Shown: positions 26,686-36,933, counted from the first letter of the stretch. The stretch is DNA of 64,000 nt from Psychrosphaera aestuarii (GCF_017948405.1 NZ_CP072844.1:1798001-1862000), one strand, 5' to 3'. The notes: generated by a model not told the origin, from the letters alone. Program-made: numbers and translations.

Positions 26686-27160
26686 TCTTGTCTAACTGCA
26701 TTATTACCATAAGTATACTTGTAAACAATACATCAGGCTCTTCATCACGATTTACTATGATGACGTGTGTATCGCGAAGTGAAATAAGTTTTTCGTTTGC
26801 AGTCGCTATCTCTGTTTTACCAAATTGAATGGTAAACGCGAGGTCAAAAAAGTTACCTTTAGCTGTTGCACCATTATACATTCCATCAACCACATAATAT
26901 TGACGTGTCCATGACAACAGTTTACGTTTCACAGAATAGCTGCCAAAAATAGAAGTAACATCATAAGTAGAACGAATTGAAAAGCGACGCTTTTTTATTG
27001 TTGCTAATTCATTGTTTTCACGGAAAACACGCCACGTCGGTGAGAAAAAAAATGAGAATTCACCTTTTGCAGTAAAAAGGCTTTGTTCATGCTCATCATT
27101 GATGTCCATTTGACCGCGTAGGCTAAATAGTTTGTTACGTATCGTTAATATTTTACCCAT
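26651..27160 (-). CDS. LURP-one-related / tubby-like C-terminal fold protein
   Basis: A 169-residue soluble protein. The pattern KLFSLRGQMDINDEHEQSLFTAKGEF, then a TWRVF strand, IKKRRFSIRSTYDV and RQYYVVDG, fits the LURP-one-related (phospholipid scramblase/tubby-like) beta-barrel family. Bacterial members have no settled function; the fold often binds membranes or phosphoinositide-like ligands. There is no signal peptide. It ends inside the N-terminal codons of the WYL regulator, so the two are probably co-expressed. Confidence 0.65.
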   Translation of the reverse strand: MGKILTIRNKLFSLRGQMDINDEHEQSLFTAKGEFSFFFSPTWRVFRENNELATIKKRRFSIRSTYDVTSIFGSYSVKRKLLSWTRQYYVVDGMYNGATAKGNFFDLAFTIQFGKTEIATANEKLISLRDTHVIIVNRDEEPDVLFTSILMVIMQLDKSDDKTSGALSD

Positions 27161-27246
27161 CTTTCTATCCTTGAGTGGTTATTTTACAAAATTTCCATTT
27201 TATGTTTGTAATTTACAAACTTCGTTTACTGCACGCAATCAAAATA

Positions 27247-27462
27247 TTATTCGGCTAACGCAATAATATAGTGCTCAGAGTTAAATTCTACGTTATCGCC
27301 AATGTTAAGCTTTTTACGCTTTTGAGTTTCCACATTACCGTTTACTTTTACCAAACCGTTTTCAATCACCATCTTAGCTTCACCGCCACTTGCTACTAAG
27401 CTTTCAAATTTAAGAAGCTTATTTAACTCTATTGGCGCCACATTAATGTATATTTTATTCAT
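27247..27462 (-). CDS. S4-domain RNA-binding protein, YbcJ-like
   Basis: A 71-residue protein that is essentially one S4 RNA-binding domain: IELNKLLKFESLVASGGEAKMVIENGLVKVNGNVETQKRKKL. This matches the small YbcJ-type family, thought to bind structured RNA. It stands alone between the LURP-one-like gene and the M14 peptidase gene, all on the minus strand. Confidence 0.88.
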   Translation of the reverse strand: MNKIYINVAPIELNKLLKFESLVASGGEAKMVIENGLVKVNGNVETQKRKKLNIGDNVEFNSEHYIIALAE

Positions 27463-27523
27463 TGAAAATTCCGGTTAAGTAAAAGAAACGGCATTATACA
27501 TACTATTACAACAAACTTTATTA

Positions 27524-30199
27524 TTATCGTAACGGTCTAGCGTGAGCCGCCGATCTAAATATACTATTTAAAAACAACACATTTAAACCTTCAAGGTAGG
27601 CTCTCGACGTAGGCTCCTGTGTGTATCCGATAACCATACCATTACCCATTGGTTGATGTATAAGGAATGGTTTATACGCTAATTGCTTTTTATTTTCAGC
27701 CCATAAGTAGCCGCTAGCAAGCACGTTATCTGCATCAGCGAACCATGCTATATTTTTACCTGATGCAAGTTTGATCGGAGTAAAAATATCATTGCCATAC
27801 GCTAACCCAACAACATTTGATTTAACACCGGCCGTTAACCAGTGTTCTTGATCAACCTCAACATTGGCTAATACACCCGCTACAAAGTCAGGTGATTCTT
27901 TATTATTCTCAGCCGATTCAATCAATTCTTTTTTACTGGTTAATAACACACCATTTACCATCGCATCTGGCTTATCATCTGCGTCAGGATATAAGCTTTC
28001 AGATTCTTTTACGGCCAGCTCCCTTTGCACATCAAGCAAACCAATTTCAGGATCAGCTGCAAACCTTGTTGCTCCAGATAACGTTATTAATACACCACCG
28101 CGTTTGACCCATTGCTTAATATTATTAGCACCAGCCTTCCCTAACACTGAATGGTAATAACCATTTGGTAAAATTAAAACTTGATAGTTATCTAAATTTG
28201 CCCAAGACAACATACTGGTTCTGATTGCTGTTACAGGATAATTAAATTCGCGCTCAATAACGAACCGTGTGTGACCTGTGCTTAATGAACTAACTGGCGA
28301 ATCCCAGGCAATTGCAATGTTTGGCGCAACCATTTTCGGTGTTTTACCACTACCAAAGCTAGGGCCACTCGTTACCCAACTTGTATCAACACCATGTACA
28401 ATTGCACCTGTCGCCGAAGCAATTTTTGCAACTATGTCGTTCAAGTCCTGATTATTCTTTCGACGTTCTATTATCAAAGAACCAGCGGGAAACGTCTTAC
28501 CATTTTCCAATATAAAAGCTTGATCCGCCGATTTTATAGATAACCCTTTTCTTAATGCTGCTGTTAAAAAGCGTCCTGCAGCCATGTCGCCCCATGGAAC
28601 TATAAAGCCAACTTTGCCATCTGGATTGGTAATATTCGCGACAAGCGGTGCATCTTCTGCCAACAAGGTTGTTTTAACGTTTGGAGTTTTGCCACACTTC
28701 TCGACATTAACGCCAAACATAAGTGGTAAAGACCAACCGGTAACATCATATATTTCGTTATCCAACTTTCTAGCACGCAGCCGTTCTTGTTCGGCGACAA
28801 ATTCCGGTGACATATTTACTTGTTGCTCAAACGTTGTTTTTACAAAACGCCCCTTCGGTTGTGCAGAATCAATAAAGTAGCTTCCAGCCGGAAAAGACTT
28901 ACCGCAAACGTCAAAGTTATCTAACGCGACTTGTACCTGCACATCATGTTCTGCCATTAGCGTAGCTAGTTTATGAGAACCGCTTCTGTTTTTCTGTTCG
29001 GAAAAAATATAAAAGCGCGCTTTTTTATCTTTTTTGCCTTGTTCAATAGCAGACTTTTGATAATCAACATAATCTGTAAGTAGTTTCTCGCGATTTAATG
29101 AAGCACCTTCTAATGTAGCAATGGAAGCAACAAAATGTCTTCTTACTGTGTTGCGATACGTCATTATCTCACCATCGCGTTTTTTAAATAGCTCTCCACG
29201 GGAGGAAGATACTTCGTAAGTAGACGCTGATGCCCCATAAAATGTAGGCCAACTGTCGCCGTAGCCGGGATAAAACGCATCAAAAATCTCTCGAGTGAAA
29301 TAATCAAACCCCTCTTGATCGAAATGGCGTCCTATATTCTTACCAATTTCACCCATGTTGTTAACTTGTGTTTTGGTCATGTGCGGATTAATTGGTTTTG
29401 CCGCTGGCGCGAAGTAATAACTTTGATCACCGCCCATTTCATGCAAATCGATTACAACTAAAGGACGATATTTATTCATCATCGCTATTCGACCTTTGGT
29501 TTCCGGTTGGGTAATGGCTAACCAATCTCTATTCATATCAAATAAATAATGATTAGAACGACCACTTGGCCAAGGTTCATTATGCTCAGCACTCAACCTA
29601 TCAGAGCTATGCTCTAAACCGACCGTCGCATAATAACGGCTCGTAAATCTGGTTCTGCCGTCGGGGTTTTGCAGAGGATCGATAAAAACAAGCGTGTTGT
29701 CTAAGATACTATTAACTGTTGCATCATTTTTTGCGGCCAATAAATGATATGCCGTCATCATAGCTGAGTCTGTGCCACTAATTTCATTACCATGAACGGA
29801 GTAACCTAGCCATACGGAGCCTGGAGTCTGTTTTATTAATGAATTATTTGCTTGACCATCGGACAGCTTTTGCATATCACTTGCAAATTGTTCTAAGTCG
29901 GCTAGGTGCTCGGGCTTACCGATTGCGGCGTAAATTAACTTACGGCCTTCCCACGTAGTGCCATATTGGTGCACTTTTATACGGTTAGGCGTAGCGTTAG
30001 CTAAAGCATCAAAATAACGTAACATATCGCTATGCGAAGAAATACGTTGACCAATAGAATAACCGAGTACTTGTTTTACTGTAGGTATGTCTTTTTTATA
30101 TTCTGTGTTGGGCCACATCGGCGCTAAGGGCTCAGCGTTAATGAGTGGACTTGCTATTAACGTAAAAATACACGTCAATTTAAAACTTTTAAAAAACAT
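27524..30199 (-). CDS. Secreted M14-family zinc carboxypeptidase with C-terminal GATase-like domain
   Basis: An 891-residue protein with a signal peptide (about residues 1-22, ending LINA). The M14 zinc site is H136-x-x-E139 (VHGNEISGTD) with H253 in DLHEMGGDQ. Arg182 in NPDGRTRF and a Glu near 329 (STYEVSSSRGE) fit substrate binding and catalysis. The C-terminal third contains NYQVLILPNGYY and KQWVKRGGVLITLSGATRF, which look like a class I glutamine-amidotransferase/DJ-1 fold, probably non-catalytic. It likely digests peptides outside the cytoplasm. It is monocistronic and divergent from the chemoreceptor gene. Confidence 0.88.
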   Translation of the reverse strand: MFFKSFKLTCIFTLIASPLINAEPLAPMWPNTEYKKDIPTVKQVLGYSIGQRISSHSDMLRYFDALANATPNRIKVHQYGTTWEGRKLIYAAIGKPEHLADLEQFASDMQKLSDGQANNSLIKQTPGSVWLGYSVHGNEISGTDSAMMTAYHLLAAKNDATVNSILDNTLVFIDPLQNPDGRTRFTSRYYATVGLEHSSDRLSAEHNEPWPSGRSNHYLFDMNRDWLAITQPETKGRIAMMNKYRPLVVIDLHEMGGDQSYYFAPAAKPINPHMTKTQVNNMGEIGKNIGRHFDQEGFDYFTREIFDAFYPGYGDSWPTFYGASASTYEVSSSRGELFKKRDGEIMTYRNTVRRHFVASIATLEGASLNREKLLTDYVDYQKSAIEQGKKDKKARFYIFSEQKNRSGSHKLATLMAEHDVQVQVALDNFDVCGKSFPAGSYFIDSAQPKGRFVKTTFEQQVNMSPEFVAEQERLRARKLDNEIYDVTGWSLPLMFGVNVEKCGKTPNVKTTLLAEDAPLVANITNPDGKVGFIVPWGDMAAGRFLTAALRKGLSIKSADQAFILENGKTFPAGSLIIERRKNNQDLNDIVAKIASATGAIVHGVDTSWVTSGPSFGSGKTPKMVAPNIAIAWDSPVSSLSTGHTRFVIEREFNYPVTAIRTSMLSWANLDNYQVLILPNGYYHSVLGKAGANNIKQWVKRGGVLITLSGATRFAADPEIGLLDVQRELAVKESESLYPDADDKPDAMVNGVLLTSKKELIESAENNKESPDFVAGVLANVEVDQEHWLTAGVKSNVVGLAYGNDIFTPIKLASGKNIAWFADADNVLASGYLWAENKKQLAYKPFLIHQPMGNGMVIGYTQEPTSRAYLEGLNVLFLNSIFRSAAHARPLR

Positions 30200-30422
30200 T
30201 ACTCTGCCTTTTTATAATTATTTGTTAAGTTGGACATTATTAAATTTGACCAGATTTGCAACAATTTGATATTAATAAAACTACCAAATGCTGTTATCCG
30301 CCGATAAATGCCTTTATTTTTAATTTATCTAAAGAGATGCTTATAAGTGTCGATACATTTGGGTAGACTACATACAGTTATTAAACAGGGACAGTTGTCT
30401 CCGCATATTTTTTGGAATTATT

Positions 30423-32342
30423 ATGCTGAAGAAGTTCATATTCTCTTTACCGATCCAAACGAAGATCACGCTTACCCTCATTGGCGCGATTATTATTTCT
30501 ACTAGTATAGTTAGCTATGTTGGTCATTCAAAAGCGCAGTCCATTATGTTGGAACGAATGGAAACATCAGAACTACCAAATCTAGTTCAACGAGTTCGTA
30601 ATGCGATTGATGGCGAAACCGCTAAAATGAAAACAATTACGCGTGGTATCGCTACAAATCCATTTATTTTAAATTGGGTTAATGGCGGTTTAAGCAAAGA
30701 TGGCGAAGAGACTTTAGTTAGATACTTAAAGAATATTCAAGCTGCCAATGGTCTTAGTAATGCGTCCTTTGCCAATAGAGACACAGCACAGTACTGGAAT
30801 CAAGACGGCTTTTTAAGAGTACTACAAAATGACTCAGTTGATGGTTGGTTCTTTGCTTTCACTAATAGTAACCAGGCTGAATCTGCCAGTATTTACGCTT
30901 ATCCGAATGGTGACGTAGATATGTTTGTTAACTTTCAAATGATTGGTGATAAGGGTATTTCTGGTGTATCTAAATCATTTAACGATATGGTTTCTTACTT
31001 AAATGCATTCAAAATAGAAGAAACTGGTTTTGTTTATTTAGTTGATAAAAATGGTTTAATGCAAATCCATAGGGATAAGGCCAAAGCAAGTAATCAAACA
31101 TTACGCGAAGAATACAGCAATATAAAAACATCTACCCTATTACAAGAAAAAGATTTTGCCTTTGCAAACGATGGTAACTCAGTTGTAGCAACTAGCTATA
31201 TCCCCTCTTTAGATTGGTATGTTGTTGCCGAAGTACCAACTGCTGAGCTTTATGCCGGATTAAATGAAAGCCGCGATCACATGGTAATGTGGTTTTTCAT
31301 TGTGGTTCTTGCTTTAGGTTTTATTGCCCGTTATTTCTCAAAGATGTTAATGCTACCAATTTTAGCGTTAGCACGTGTATTTAAAAATCTAGGTGATGGT
31401 TCTGGAGACTTGTCGTATCGTATTAAACGTTACGGTAATGATGAAATTTCTGATTTAGCTCAAGGCTTTAATCAATTTCTAGACAAAATTCGCAATGTGA
31501 TCGTGAATGTATCCAATACTTCTCTAGAATTAAAAGAAGCCTCAGAAACGGTTTCTCACGGTGCATTAGAAACCAAAACAAGCGCTGAACTCGAGCGAGA
31601 CCAGTCTATTCATGCCGCAACTGCAATTAATCAAATGGGCATTACTATTGGCGACATCGCGAAAAGTGCCAACGTCGCTTCTGACGCTACAAATGCTGCA
31701 ATGGAAAAAGCACAGGTTGCTCAAACTGTTGTTGGTGAGTCAGCCCAGTTCATCGATGTTATGGCAAAAGGTATGAAAGGTGTTTCAGGCACAATTGAAT
31801 CATTAGCCGAAAAGAGTGGAAATATTAGTAGTGTTTTAGACGTTATCAGGGGTGTTTCTGAACAAACTAATCTTTTAGCGCTAAATGCAGCGATTGAAGC
31901 AGCTAGAGCTGGAGAACAAGGTCGTGGGTTTGCTGTTGTTGCTGATGAGGTTCGAAATTTAGCGAAACGAACCAGTGAGTCTACGGACGAAATTGCATCA
32001 ATGATTTCACAATTACAAGCTGAATCAGAAATTGCTGTACAAGGTGTTAGAGAAAACAGGCAACTGGCTACGCAAGGTGCCGAATCTGCTCACGAAGCAA
32101 ATGAGGCTTTAAAAGAAATAGCACTACAAATTGACACTTTATCAGGCCTAAATCTGCAAGTAGCAACGGCTACTGAAGAGCAACTTACGGTTGTTAACGA
32201 AATAAATGAACATGTTAAAACGGTGAGTCAAAATAGTGAAAAGTCAGCACTTAATGCGTCAGAAATGGCACATTCAAGTGACGAATTGAAGGCTTTAGCT
32301 GCGCAACTCGATAAAATGGTCGGTACCTTCAAAATCGATTAA
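30423..32342 (+). CDS. Methyl-accepting chemotaxis protein
   Basis: A 639-residue transmembrane receptor. Membrane segments lie at about 13-33 and 283-303. The region between is a Cache-like periplasmic sensor ([40 protein letters not shown]). A HAMP domain follows, then the signalling hairpin with the invariant tip [20 protein letters not shown] near residue 480. It reports on a small ligand to CheA/CheW, but the ligand cannot be read from sequence. It stands alone on the plus strand, divergent from the M14 peptidase gene. Confidence 0.95.
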   Translation: MLKKFIFSLPIQTKITLTLIGAIIISTSIVSYVGHSKAQSIMLERMETSELPNLVQRVRNAIDGETAKMKTITRGIATNPFILNWVNGGLSKDGEETLVRYLKNIQAANGLSNASFANRDTAQYWNQDGFLRVLQNDSVDGWFFAFTNSNQAESASIYAYPNGDVDMFVNFQMIGDKGISGVSKSFNDMVSYLNAFKIEETGFVYLVDKNGLMQIHRDKAKASNQTLREEYSNIKTSTLLQEKDFAFANDGNSVVATSYIPSLDWYVVAEVPTAELYAGLNESRDHMVMWFFIVVLALGFIARYFSKMLMLPILALARVFKNLGDGSGDLSYRIKRYGNDEISDLAQGFNQFLDKIRNVIVNVSNTSLELKEASETVSHGALETKTSAELERDQSIHAATAINQMGITIGDIAKSANVASDATNAAMEKAQVAQTVVGESAQFIDVMAKGMKGVSGTIESLAEKSGNISSVLDVIRGVSEQTNLLALNAAIEAARAGEQGRGFAVVADEVRNLAKRTSESTDEIASMISQLQAESEIAVQGVRENRQLATQGAESAHEANEALKEIALQIDTLSGLNLQVATATEEQLTVVNEINEHVKTVSQNSEKSALNASEMAHSSDELKALAAQLDKMVGTFKID

Positions 32343-32365
32343 TGGCCGGTCTGCAACTCCTTTTG

Positions 32366-32435
32366 ATCGTCTATACTTATTGTTGCGTAATAAGGGTTTA
32401 AGTTCATTTAAACCAACGTAGCAATAAGTATCGAT
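32366..32435 (+). other. Long imperfect inverted repeat (candidate structured RNA or attenuator)
   Basis: ATACTTATTGTTGCG (32373-32387) pairs with CGTAGCAATAAGTAT (32417-32431): 15 bp with two wobbles. An inner stem GGTTTAA (32395-32401) with TTAAACC (32408-32414), and an outer ATCG/CGAT pair across a 3-base bulge, extend it. No T tract follows, so it is not an ordinary terminator. It ends about 10 bases before the ribosome-binding site of the peroxiredoxin-like gene, so it could act in that gene's 5' UTR. Confidence 0.6.
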
Positions 32436-32453
32436 AAATCAAAAAGGATGACT

Positions 32454-33011
32454 ATGTTTACCAACAAATTACTTCCTGGTTCTAACTTCCCCGATATAGA
32501 AGTCAAACTATCTCCCTCAGAAACCTTTACACTAGGTTCAACCATAAACAAAGACGCTGATTGGCAGATGGTTATAGTTTATCGCGGCGCTCATTGCCCT
32601 TTGTGTACTAAATTTCTAAACACGCTGGAAGATTATAAATATTTGTTTCTTGATTTAGGTATTGAGCTTATTGCCGTTTCGGCTGATCGTCACAAACAAT
32701 TAGAGCAACATAAAGCGGATTTAAATGTCGGATTCACCTTAGGTTATGGTTTAAGCCTTGCTGGTATGGATAAACTGGGCGTGTATCAGTCGGTACCGAG
32801 AAATGAACATGAGACTGATCACGTTTTTTCGGAGCCGGCGTTGTTCATTATAAACCGAGACAAAACAATTATCGCTGTTGATATAAGCAATAACCCTTTT
32901 TGTAGACCAGAAGTTAATACCTTGTATGAGGGTCTAAAATGGGTGAGAAATCCTGAAAACAATTACCCAATTCGTGGCACCCATAACGAGCCTGTTGTTA
33001 AAGATTGTTAA
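32454..33011 (+). CDS. Peroxiredoxin-like (AhpC/TSA, thioredoxin-fold) protein
   Basis: About 185 residues. The thioredoxin-fold core includes VIVYRGAHCPLCTKFLNTLEDY, where the catalytic Cys sits in a C-P-L-C pair rather than the classic P-x-x-x-T-x-x-C peroxiredoxin motif. ELIAVSADRHKQLEQHK and ALFIINRDKTIIAVDIS are the following strands. It probably reduces peroxides or other thiol targets. ATG 32454 was chosen over ATG 32448 because the AAAAAGG ribosome-binding site abuts the latter. It is preceded by a long hairpin. Confidence 0.8.
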   Translation: MFTNKLLPGSNFPDIEVKLSPSETFTLGSTINKDADWQMVIVYRGAHCPLCTKFLNTLEDYKYLFLDLGIELIAVSADRHKQLEQHKADLNVGFTLGYGLSLAGMDKLGVYQSVPRNEHETDHVFSEPALFIINRDKTIIAVDISNNPFCRPEVNTLYEGLKWVRNPENNYPIRGTHNEPVVKDC

Positions 33012-33026
33012 AGCCGATTTTTGTAT

Positions 33027-33461
33027 TTAAAGATATTCACTAGACCAATAACTGCGAACGGTTTGTTGGTCTAAGCTTCCATTCTGGTAGCGAATGTACA
33101 TTACCCACTCCATCACAGGCTCCGAACATAATCCTACAAGTAGAGTTGCTTGATAGTTTAATGCCTTATGTTCCTCGAAATGGATTGGAATACTCCCCAT
33201 TTGCATGTTTGTTGCTTCTAGCCAAATCTTTTCGATTGGTTTAGTAGCAACTATTTCCATTTTAGTGATTTGTTCAGCTTTCAAAAAAGAGTGATCGAAA
33301 ACAGCCCTACTATCAGTAAATATAAGCTGTAAACATTGAGTACCTTGTGAATGACAGGCATCTTCAATTGCTGGGTTATCAAATGGCTTACAACCCTTAA
33401 CGAAAAAAACTAAGACACTGGTGAATAACAATATTTGTAGCAATGTTGGTTTTTTAATCAC
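33027..33461 (-). CDS. Small hypothetical envelope protein
   Basis: A 144-residue protein with a hydrophobic N-terminus (about residues 8-22) ending in VKGC, a poor lipobox, so it could be a lipoprotein or have an uncleaved anchor. Cys residues in DACHSQGTQC and GLCSEP could form disulfides. The rest looks like a beta-rich extracytoplasmic domain. I recognise no family. It converges with the peroxiredoxin-like gene and diverges from ccoN. Confidence 0.7.
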   Translation of the reverse strand: MIKKPTLLQILLFTSVLVFFVKGCKPFDNPAIEDACHSQGTQCLQLIFTDSRAVFDHSFLKAEQITKMEIVATKPIEKIWLEATNMQMGSIPIHFEEHKALNYQATLLVGLCSEPVMEWVMYIRYQNGSLDQQTVRSYWSSEYL

Positions 33462-33477
33462 TTAGGTTCTCATAATG

Positions 33478-33491
33478 TTGATCTGGGACAA
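33478..33491 (+). promoter_or_regulatory. Possible FNR box upstream of ccoN
   Basis: TTGATCTGGGACAA matches 8 of the 10 fixed positions of the FNR consensus TTGATnnnnATCAA. A TATGAT at 33510-33515 could be the -10, but its spacing is about 4 bases short of a standard class II site. Regulation of cbb3 oxidase genes by Fnr is common, and fnr is in the same gene block, so the site is plausible but unproven. Confidence 0.35.
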
Positions 33492-33655
33492 TATAATCGC
33501 GTTGCTCGCTATGATTTTACTCACAAAGCCTTTATCATGCACGTGCGTAATAGTCCCTTTATGTAATTTTGGATAATTTACCGCCAAAATTTCAAAAAGA
33601 GTCTAATATTTATAACTTTAATAACACAATTTTCACGGGTAAGTGGAACCATACT

Positions 33656-35083
33656 ATGACAACAACAAATATTGCTCACCCAGAGTACAACTACAAGGTT
33701 GTTAGGCAGTTCGCTTTAACAACTGTATTGTGGGGTATCATTGGTATGAGCGTAGGTGTATTGATTGCTGCGCAATTAATATGGCCTGCACTAAACTTTG
33801 ATACACCTTGGTTAACATTCTCACGTTTACGTCCTTTACACACCAACGCAGTAATTTTTGCGTTTGGTACTAGTGCCCTATTCGCAACATCTTATTATGT
33901 TGTTCAACGTACTTGTAAAGTTCGACTTATCAGCGACAAAATCGCCGCATTTACCTTCTGGGGCTGGCAAGCAATTATTATATCTGCTGTCATCTCACTA
34001 CCTTTAGGCTACACAACATCTAAAGAGTACGCAGAACTAGAATGGCCAATCGATATTGCTATTACGGTTGTTTGGGTTGCATATGCATATGTATTTTTAG
34101 GTACATTAGCTATTCGCAAAACAAGTCACATATATGTAGCAAACTGGTTCTATGCGGGCTTTATTGTCACTGTAGCGGTTCTTCATATTGTTAACAGCCA
34201 AGCAATGGCAGTAAACGAAATGAAATCATATTCTATGTATTCTGGCGCTGTCGATGCCATGATACAGTGGTGGTACGGACATAATGCGGTAGGCTTTCTA
34301 TTAACAGCAGGCTTCTTAGGTATGATGTATTACTTTGTTCCTAAACAAGCCGAGCGCCCAGTTTATTCTTACCGCCTATCTGTTGTTCACTTCTGGGCTT
34401 TAGTTTCGTTATACATTTGGGCTGGTCCTCATCACTTACACTACACAGCACTGCCAGACTGGACACAGTCTGTTGGCATGGTTATGTCTGTTATTCTGTT
34501 TATTCCATCATGGGGTGGCATGATCAACGGTATCATGACGCTATCTGGTGCATGGCATAAGCTTAAAACTGACCCTGTGTTACGTTTCTTAATTGTTTCG
34601 TTATCTTTCTACGGTATGTCTACGTTTGAAGGTCCAATGATGGCAATTAAATCAGTTAACGCGCTTTCGCATTACACCGACTGGACTATTGGTCATGTTC
34701 ACTCAGGCGCACTTGGTTGGGTTGCGATGATTTCAATTGGTGCTCTATATCACTTGATTCCACGCCTTTACGGTAAAACTCAAATGTTTGACCTTAAACT
34801 AGTTAATCACCACTTCTGGTTACATACAATCGGTGTAGTTCTGTACATTGTAGCTATGTGGATTTCTGGTGTTATGCAAGGTCTAATGTGGCGTGCTGTA
34901 AACGCTGATGGTACTTTAACCTACAGTTTCGTACAGAGCTTAGAAGCTTCAAAACCTTTCTATATTGTTCGATTCATTGGTGGCGTATTCATTGTTGCTG
35001 GTATGTTAGTCATGGCCTACAACGTTTATAAAACGGTTCGCGGTGCTAAAGCACAGCAAGAAGAATACCCAGTAGCGGCGTAA
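33656..35083 (+). CDS. ccoN: cbb3-type cytochrome c oxidase subunit I
   Basis: A 475-residue polytopic haem-copper oxidase subunit; this length from ATG 33656 is typical of CcoN. A GGA 8 bases upstream supports this start over a TTG at 33569. Haem and copper His ligands lie in [39 protein letters not shown] and [13 protein letters not shown]. It holds the low-spin haem b and the haem b3-CuB site where O2 is reduced at low oxygen. First gene of ccoNOQP. Confidence 0.95.
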   Translation: MTTTNIAHPEYNYKVVRQFALTTVLWGIIGMSVGVLIAAQLIWPALNFDTPWLTFSRLRPLHTNAVIFAFGTSALFATSYYVVQRTCKVRLISDKIAAFTFWGWQAIIISAVISLPLGYTTSKEYAELEWPIDIAITVVWVAYAYVFLGTLAIRKTSHIYVANWFYAGFIVTVAVLHIVNSQAMAVNEMKSYSMYSGAVDAMIQWWYGHNAVGFLLTAGFLGMMYYFVPKQAERPVYSYRLSVVHFWALVSLYIWAGPHHLHYTALPDWTQSVGMVMSVILFIPSWGGMINGIMTLSGAWHKLKTDPVLRFLIVSLSFYGMSTFEGPMMAIKSVNALSHYTDWTIGHVHSGALGWVAMISIGALYHLIPRLYGKTQMFDLKLVNHHFWLHTIGVVLYIVAMWISGVMQGLMWRAVNADGTLTYSFVQSLEASKPFYIVRFIGGVFIVAGMLVMAYNVYKTVRGAKAQQEEYPVAA

Positions 35084-35097
35084 GGAGAAGTTATATA

Positions 35098-35745
35098 ATG
35101 GCAACTAACCATCATGAGAAAATTGAGAAAAGCGTACCTCTTCTCGTTATCTTTACAATTATCGCTATTAGTTTTGGTGCATTAGTGGAAATTACTCCGC
35201 TGATGTTCCAAAAAGACACAACACAGCCAATCAAAAATTTACGTGCATTAACTGCATTAGAAATGGAAGGTCGCGACATATACATTCGTGAAGGATGTAA
35301 TAACTGTCATAGCCAAATGATCCGTCCGTTTCGTGCTGAAGTTGAGCGTTATGGGCATTATTCAGTAGCTGGCGAATCAGTTTGGGATCACCCTTTCCTT
35401 TGGGGCTCTAAACGTACTGGTCCTGATTTAGCTCGTGTCGGTCAACGTTACAGTGACGACTGGCACTACGCTCACTTAATGAACCCAAGGGACGTTGTTC
35501 CTCAGTCAAACATGCCTTCTTTCCCTTGGTTAGATGAAAATGTACTGACTGGTGAGTACACAGCTAAAAAGTTTGAAGTATTTAACAAACTTACTGCTGG
35601 CAAAACGCATAAAGATGAAGATGGAAATTATATTCCTCTTTACTCTGCGGAAGATATAGCTGGAGCCCAAGCTGCAGTTCAAGGTAAGACCGAAATGCAA
35701 GCGCTTATCGCATACTTGCAACAATTAGGTACTCACCTTAAGTAG
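35098..35745 (+). CDS. ccoO: cbb3-type cytochrome c oxidase subunit II
   Basis: A 215-residue membrane-anchored mono-haem cytochrome c. There is one membrane segment (about 13-33) and a C67-x-x-C70-H71 haem site in [15 protein letters not shown]. It passes electrons to CcoN. It lies 14 bases after ccoN with a GGAGAAG ribosome-binding site, followed by ccoQ five bases later. Confidence 0.96.
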   Translation: MATNHHEKIEKSVPLLVIFTIIAISFGALVEITPLMFQKDTTQPIKNLRALTALEMEGRDIYIREGCNNCHSQMIRPFRAEVERYGHYSVAGESVWDHPFLWGSKRTGPDLARVGQRYSDDWHYAHLMNPRDVVPQSNMPSFPWLDENVLTGEYTAKKFEVFNKLTAGKTHKDEDGNYIPLYSAEDIAGAQAAVQGKTEMQALIAYLQQLGTHLK

Positions 35746-35750
35746 GCGTT

Positions 35751-35933
35751 ATGGATTACGGTACTTATAGAGGCGTTTACACGCTAATTTTATTATTTTT
35801 ATTTTTGGTTATCGTTTATTGGGCGTACAACAAAAATCGAAAAAAAGATTTTGATGATATTGCCCAGTCAATTTTAGAAGATGATGTAAACGATAGTCCG
35901 CGTAAAAAGGAATCATCAAATGATAATGACTGA
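35751..35933 (+). CDS. ccoQ: cbb3-type oxidase small subunit CcoQ
   Basis: A 60-residue protein with one membrane helix (about residues 6-24, YRGVYTLILLFLFLVIVYWAY) and a charged tail. Its size and place between ccoO and ccoP identify it as CcoQ (FixQ), which stabilises the complex. It overlaps ccoP by 14 bases. Confidence 0.9.
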   Translation: MDYGTYRGVYTLILLFLFLVIVYWAYNKNRKKDFDDIAQSILEDDVNDSPRKKESSNDND

Positions 35934-36894
35934 TTTTTGGAGCTGGTGGATAATTATCCTAACGGTATTCTCCATTGTAGCCTGTTTTGTGATCATCACG
36001 GCGAACCTTAAAAACTACACTCATGTAGAAGAAGGTGAGTCAATGGGCCACGAGTTCGATGGCATAGAAGAGTTAAATAACCCACTTCCTAAGTGGTGGA
36101 CTTACCTATTCTACTTCATCTTAGTATGGTCTGTAGGTTACCTTGCCCTATTCCCTGGTCTAGGTAATTATGAAGGCTTACTTGGTTGGAAAAGTTCTAA
36201 CCAAGGCATAACAACACTAGCAGAATCTAAAGCTTTATCTGAAAAAGCGAAAGCTGAAGGTTTACTGGTTGCTCTAGATCAGGAAGTTAGGACTGCAGAC
36301 GAAGTTTATGGTCCTGTATTTAAAGCGCTAGCTGATAAGCCTATCTTAGATTTGGCTTACGACGATGAAGGTTTTAAAGTTGGTCAACGACTTTACTTGC
36401 AAAACTGTGCATTGTGTCACGGTTCTGATGCTCGAGGCTCAACTGGATTCCCTAACCTACGTGATAACGACTGGTTATATGGTGACTCGCCAGAAACTAT
36501 AAAGGAAACTTTATTGTATGGACGTAAAGCAGCAATGCCGGCATGGGAAGCTGCTTTAGGCGACCAAGGTATCGAAGAGATGACAGCGTATGTACTTAAA
36601 TTAGCAGGCCGTAAAGTTAACGATAAGTTAGCTGATGCGGGTGAAGCGAAGTTTGGGATGTGTGCAGCATGTCATGGTCCTGATGGTAAAGGTTCTTTGG
36701 CTCATAACTTACCTTTTGGTGCTCCTAACTTAACTGACAACATTTGGTTATATGGTGGCTCTAAGAAAGCGGTTGAAGAAACGCTTCGTTACGGTCGTAA
36801 TGGTGTTATGCCAGCATGGAAAGATGTACTTGGCGAAGATAAAGTACATGTAATTTCTGCATATATTTATAATATTTCACACCCTGACAAATAA
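35920..36894 (+). CDS. ccoP: cbb3-type cytochrome c oxidase subunit III (di-haem)
   Basis: A 324-residue protein with two N-terminal membrane segments (about 9-30 and 60-79) and two cytochrome c domains with CxxCH at C163/C166/H167 (CALCHGSD) and C248/C251/H252 (CAACHGPDG). It is the electron entry point of the cbb3 oxidase. ATG 35926 is an alternative start two codons in. It overlaps ccoQ, suggesting translational coupling. A terminator follows. Confidence 0.95.
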   Translation: MIMTDFWSWWIIILTVFSIVACFVIITANLKNYTHVEEGESMGHEFDGIEELNNPLPKWWTYLFYFILVWSVGYLALFPGLGNYEGLLGWKSSNQGITTLAESKALSEKAKAEGLLVALDQEVRTADEVYGPVFKALADKPILDLAYDDEGFKVGQRLYLQNCALCHGSDARGSTGFPNLRDNDWLYGDSPETIKETLLYGRKAAMPAWEAALGDQGIEEMTAYVLKLAGRKVNDKLADAGEAKFGMCAACHGPDGKGSLAHNLPFGAPNLTDNIWLYGGSKKAVEETLRYGRNGVMPAWKDVLGEDKVHVISAYIYNISHPDK

Positions 36895-36907
36895 TTTAGG
36901 GTAAAAT

Positions 36908-36933
36908 AAAAGGCCTCTTCGGAGGCTTTTTTT
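36908..36933 (+). terminator. Terminator after ccoP
   Basis: GCCTC and GAGGC close a TTCG tetraloop; flanking A and T runs lengthen the stem and supply the T tract. It separates the structural ccoNOQP genes from the assembly genes. Read-through would let the structural subunits be made in excess of the assembly factors. Confidence 0.85.

Noticed and set aside
33569..33655. Upstream TTG start that would lengthen CcoN by 29 residues
   Set aside because: The added segment is polar and absent from known CcoN. ATG 33656 has a ribosome-binding site and gives the usual 475 residues.
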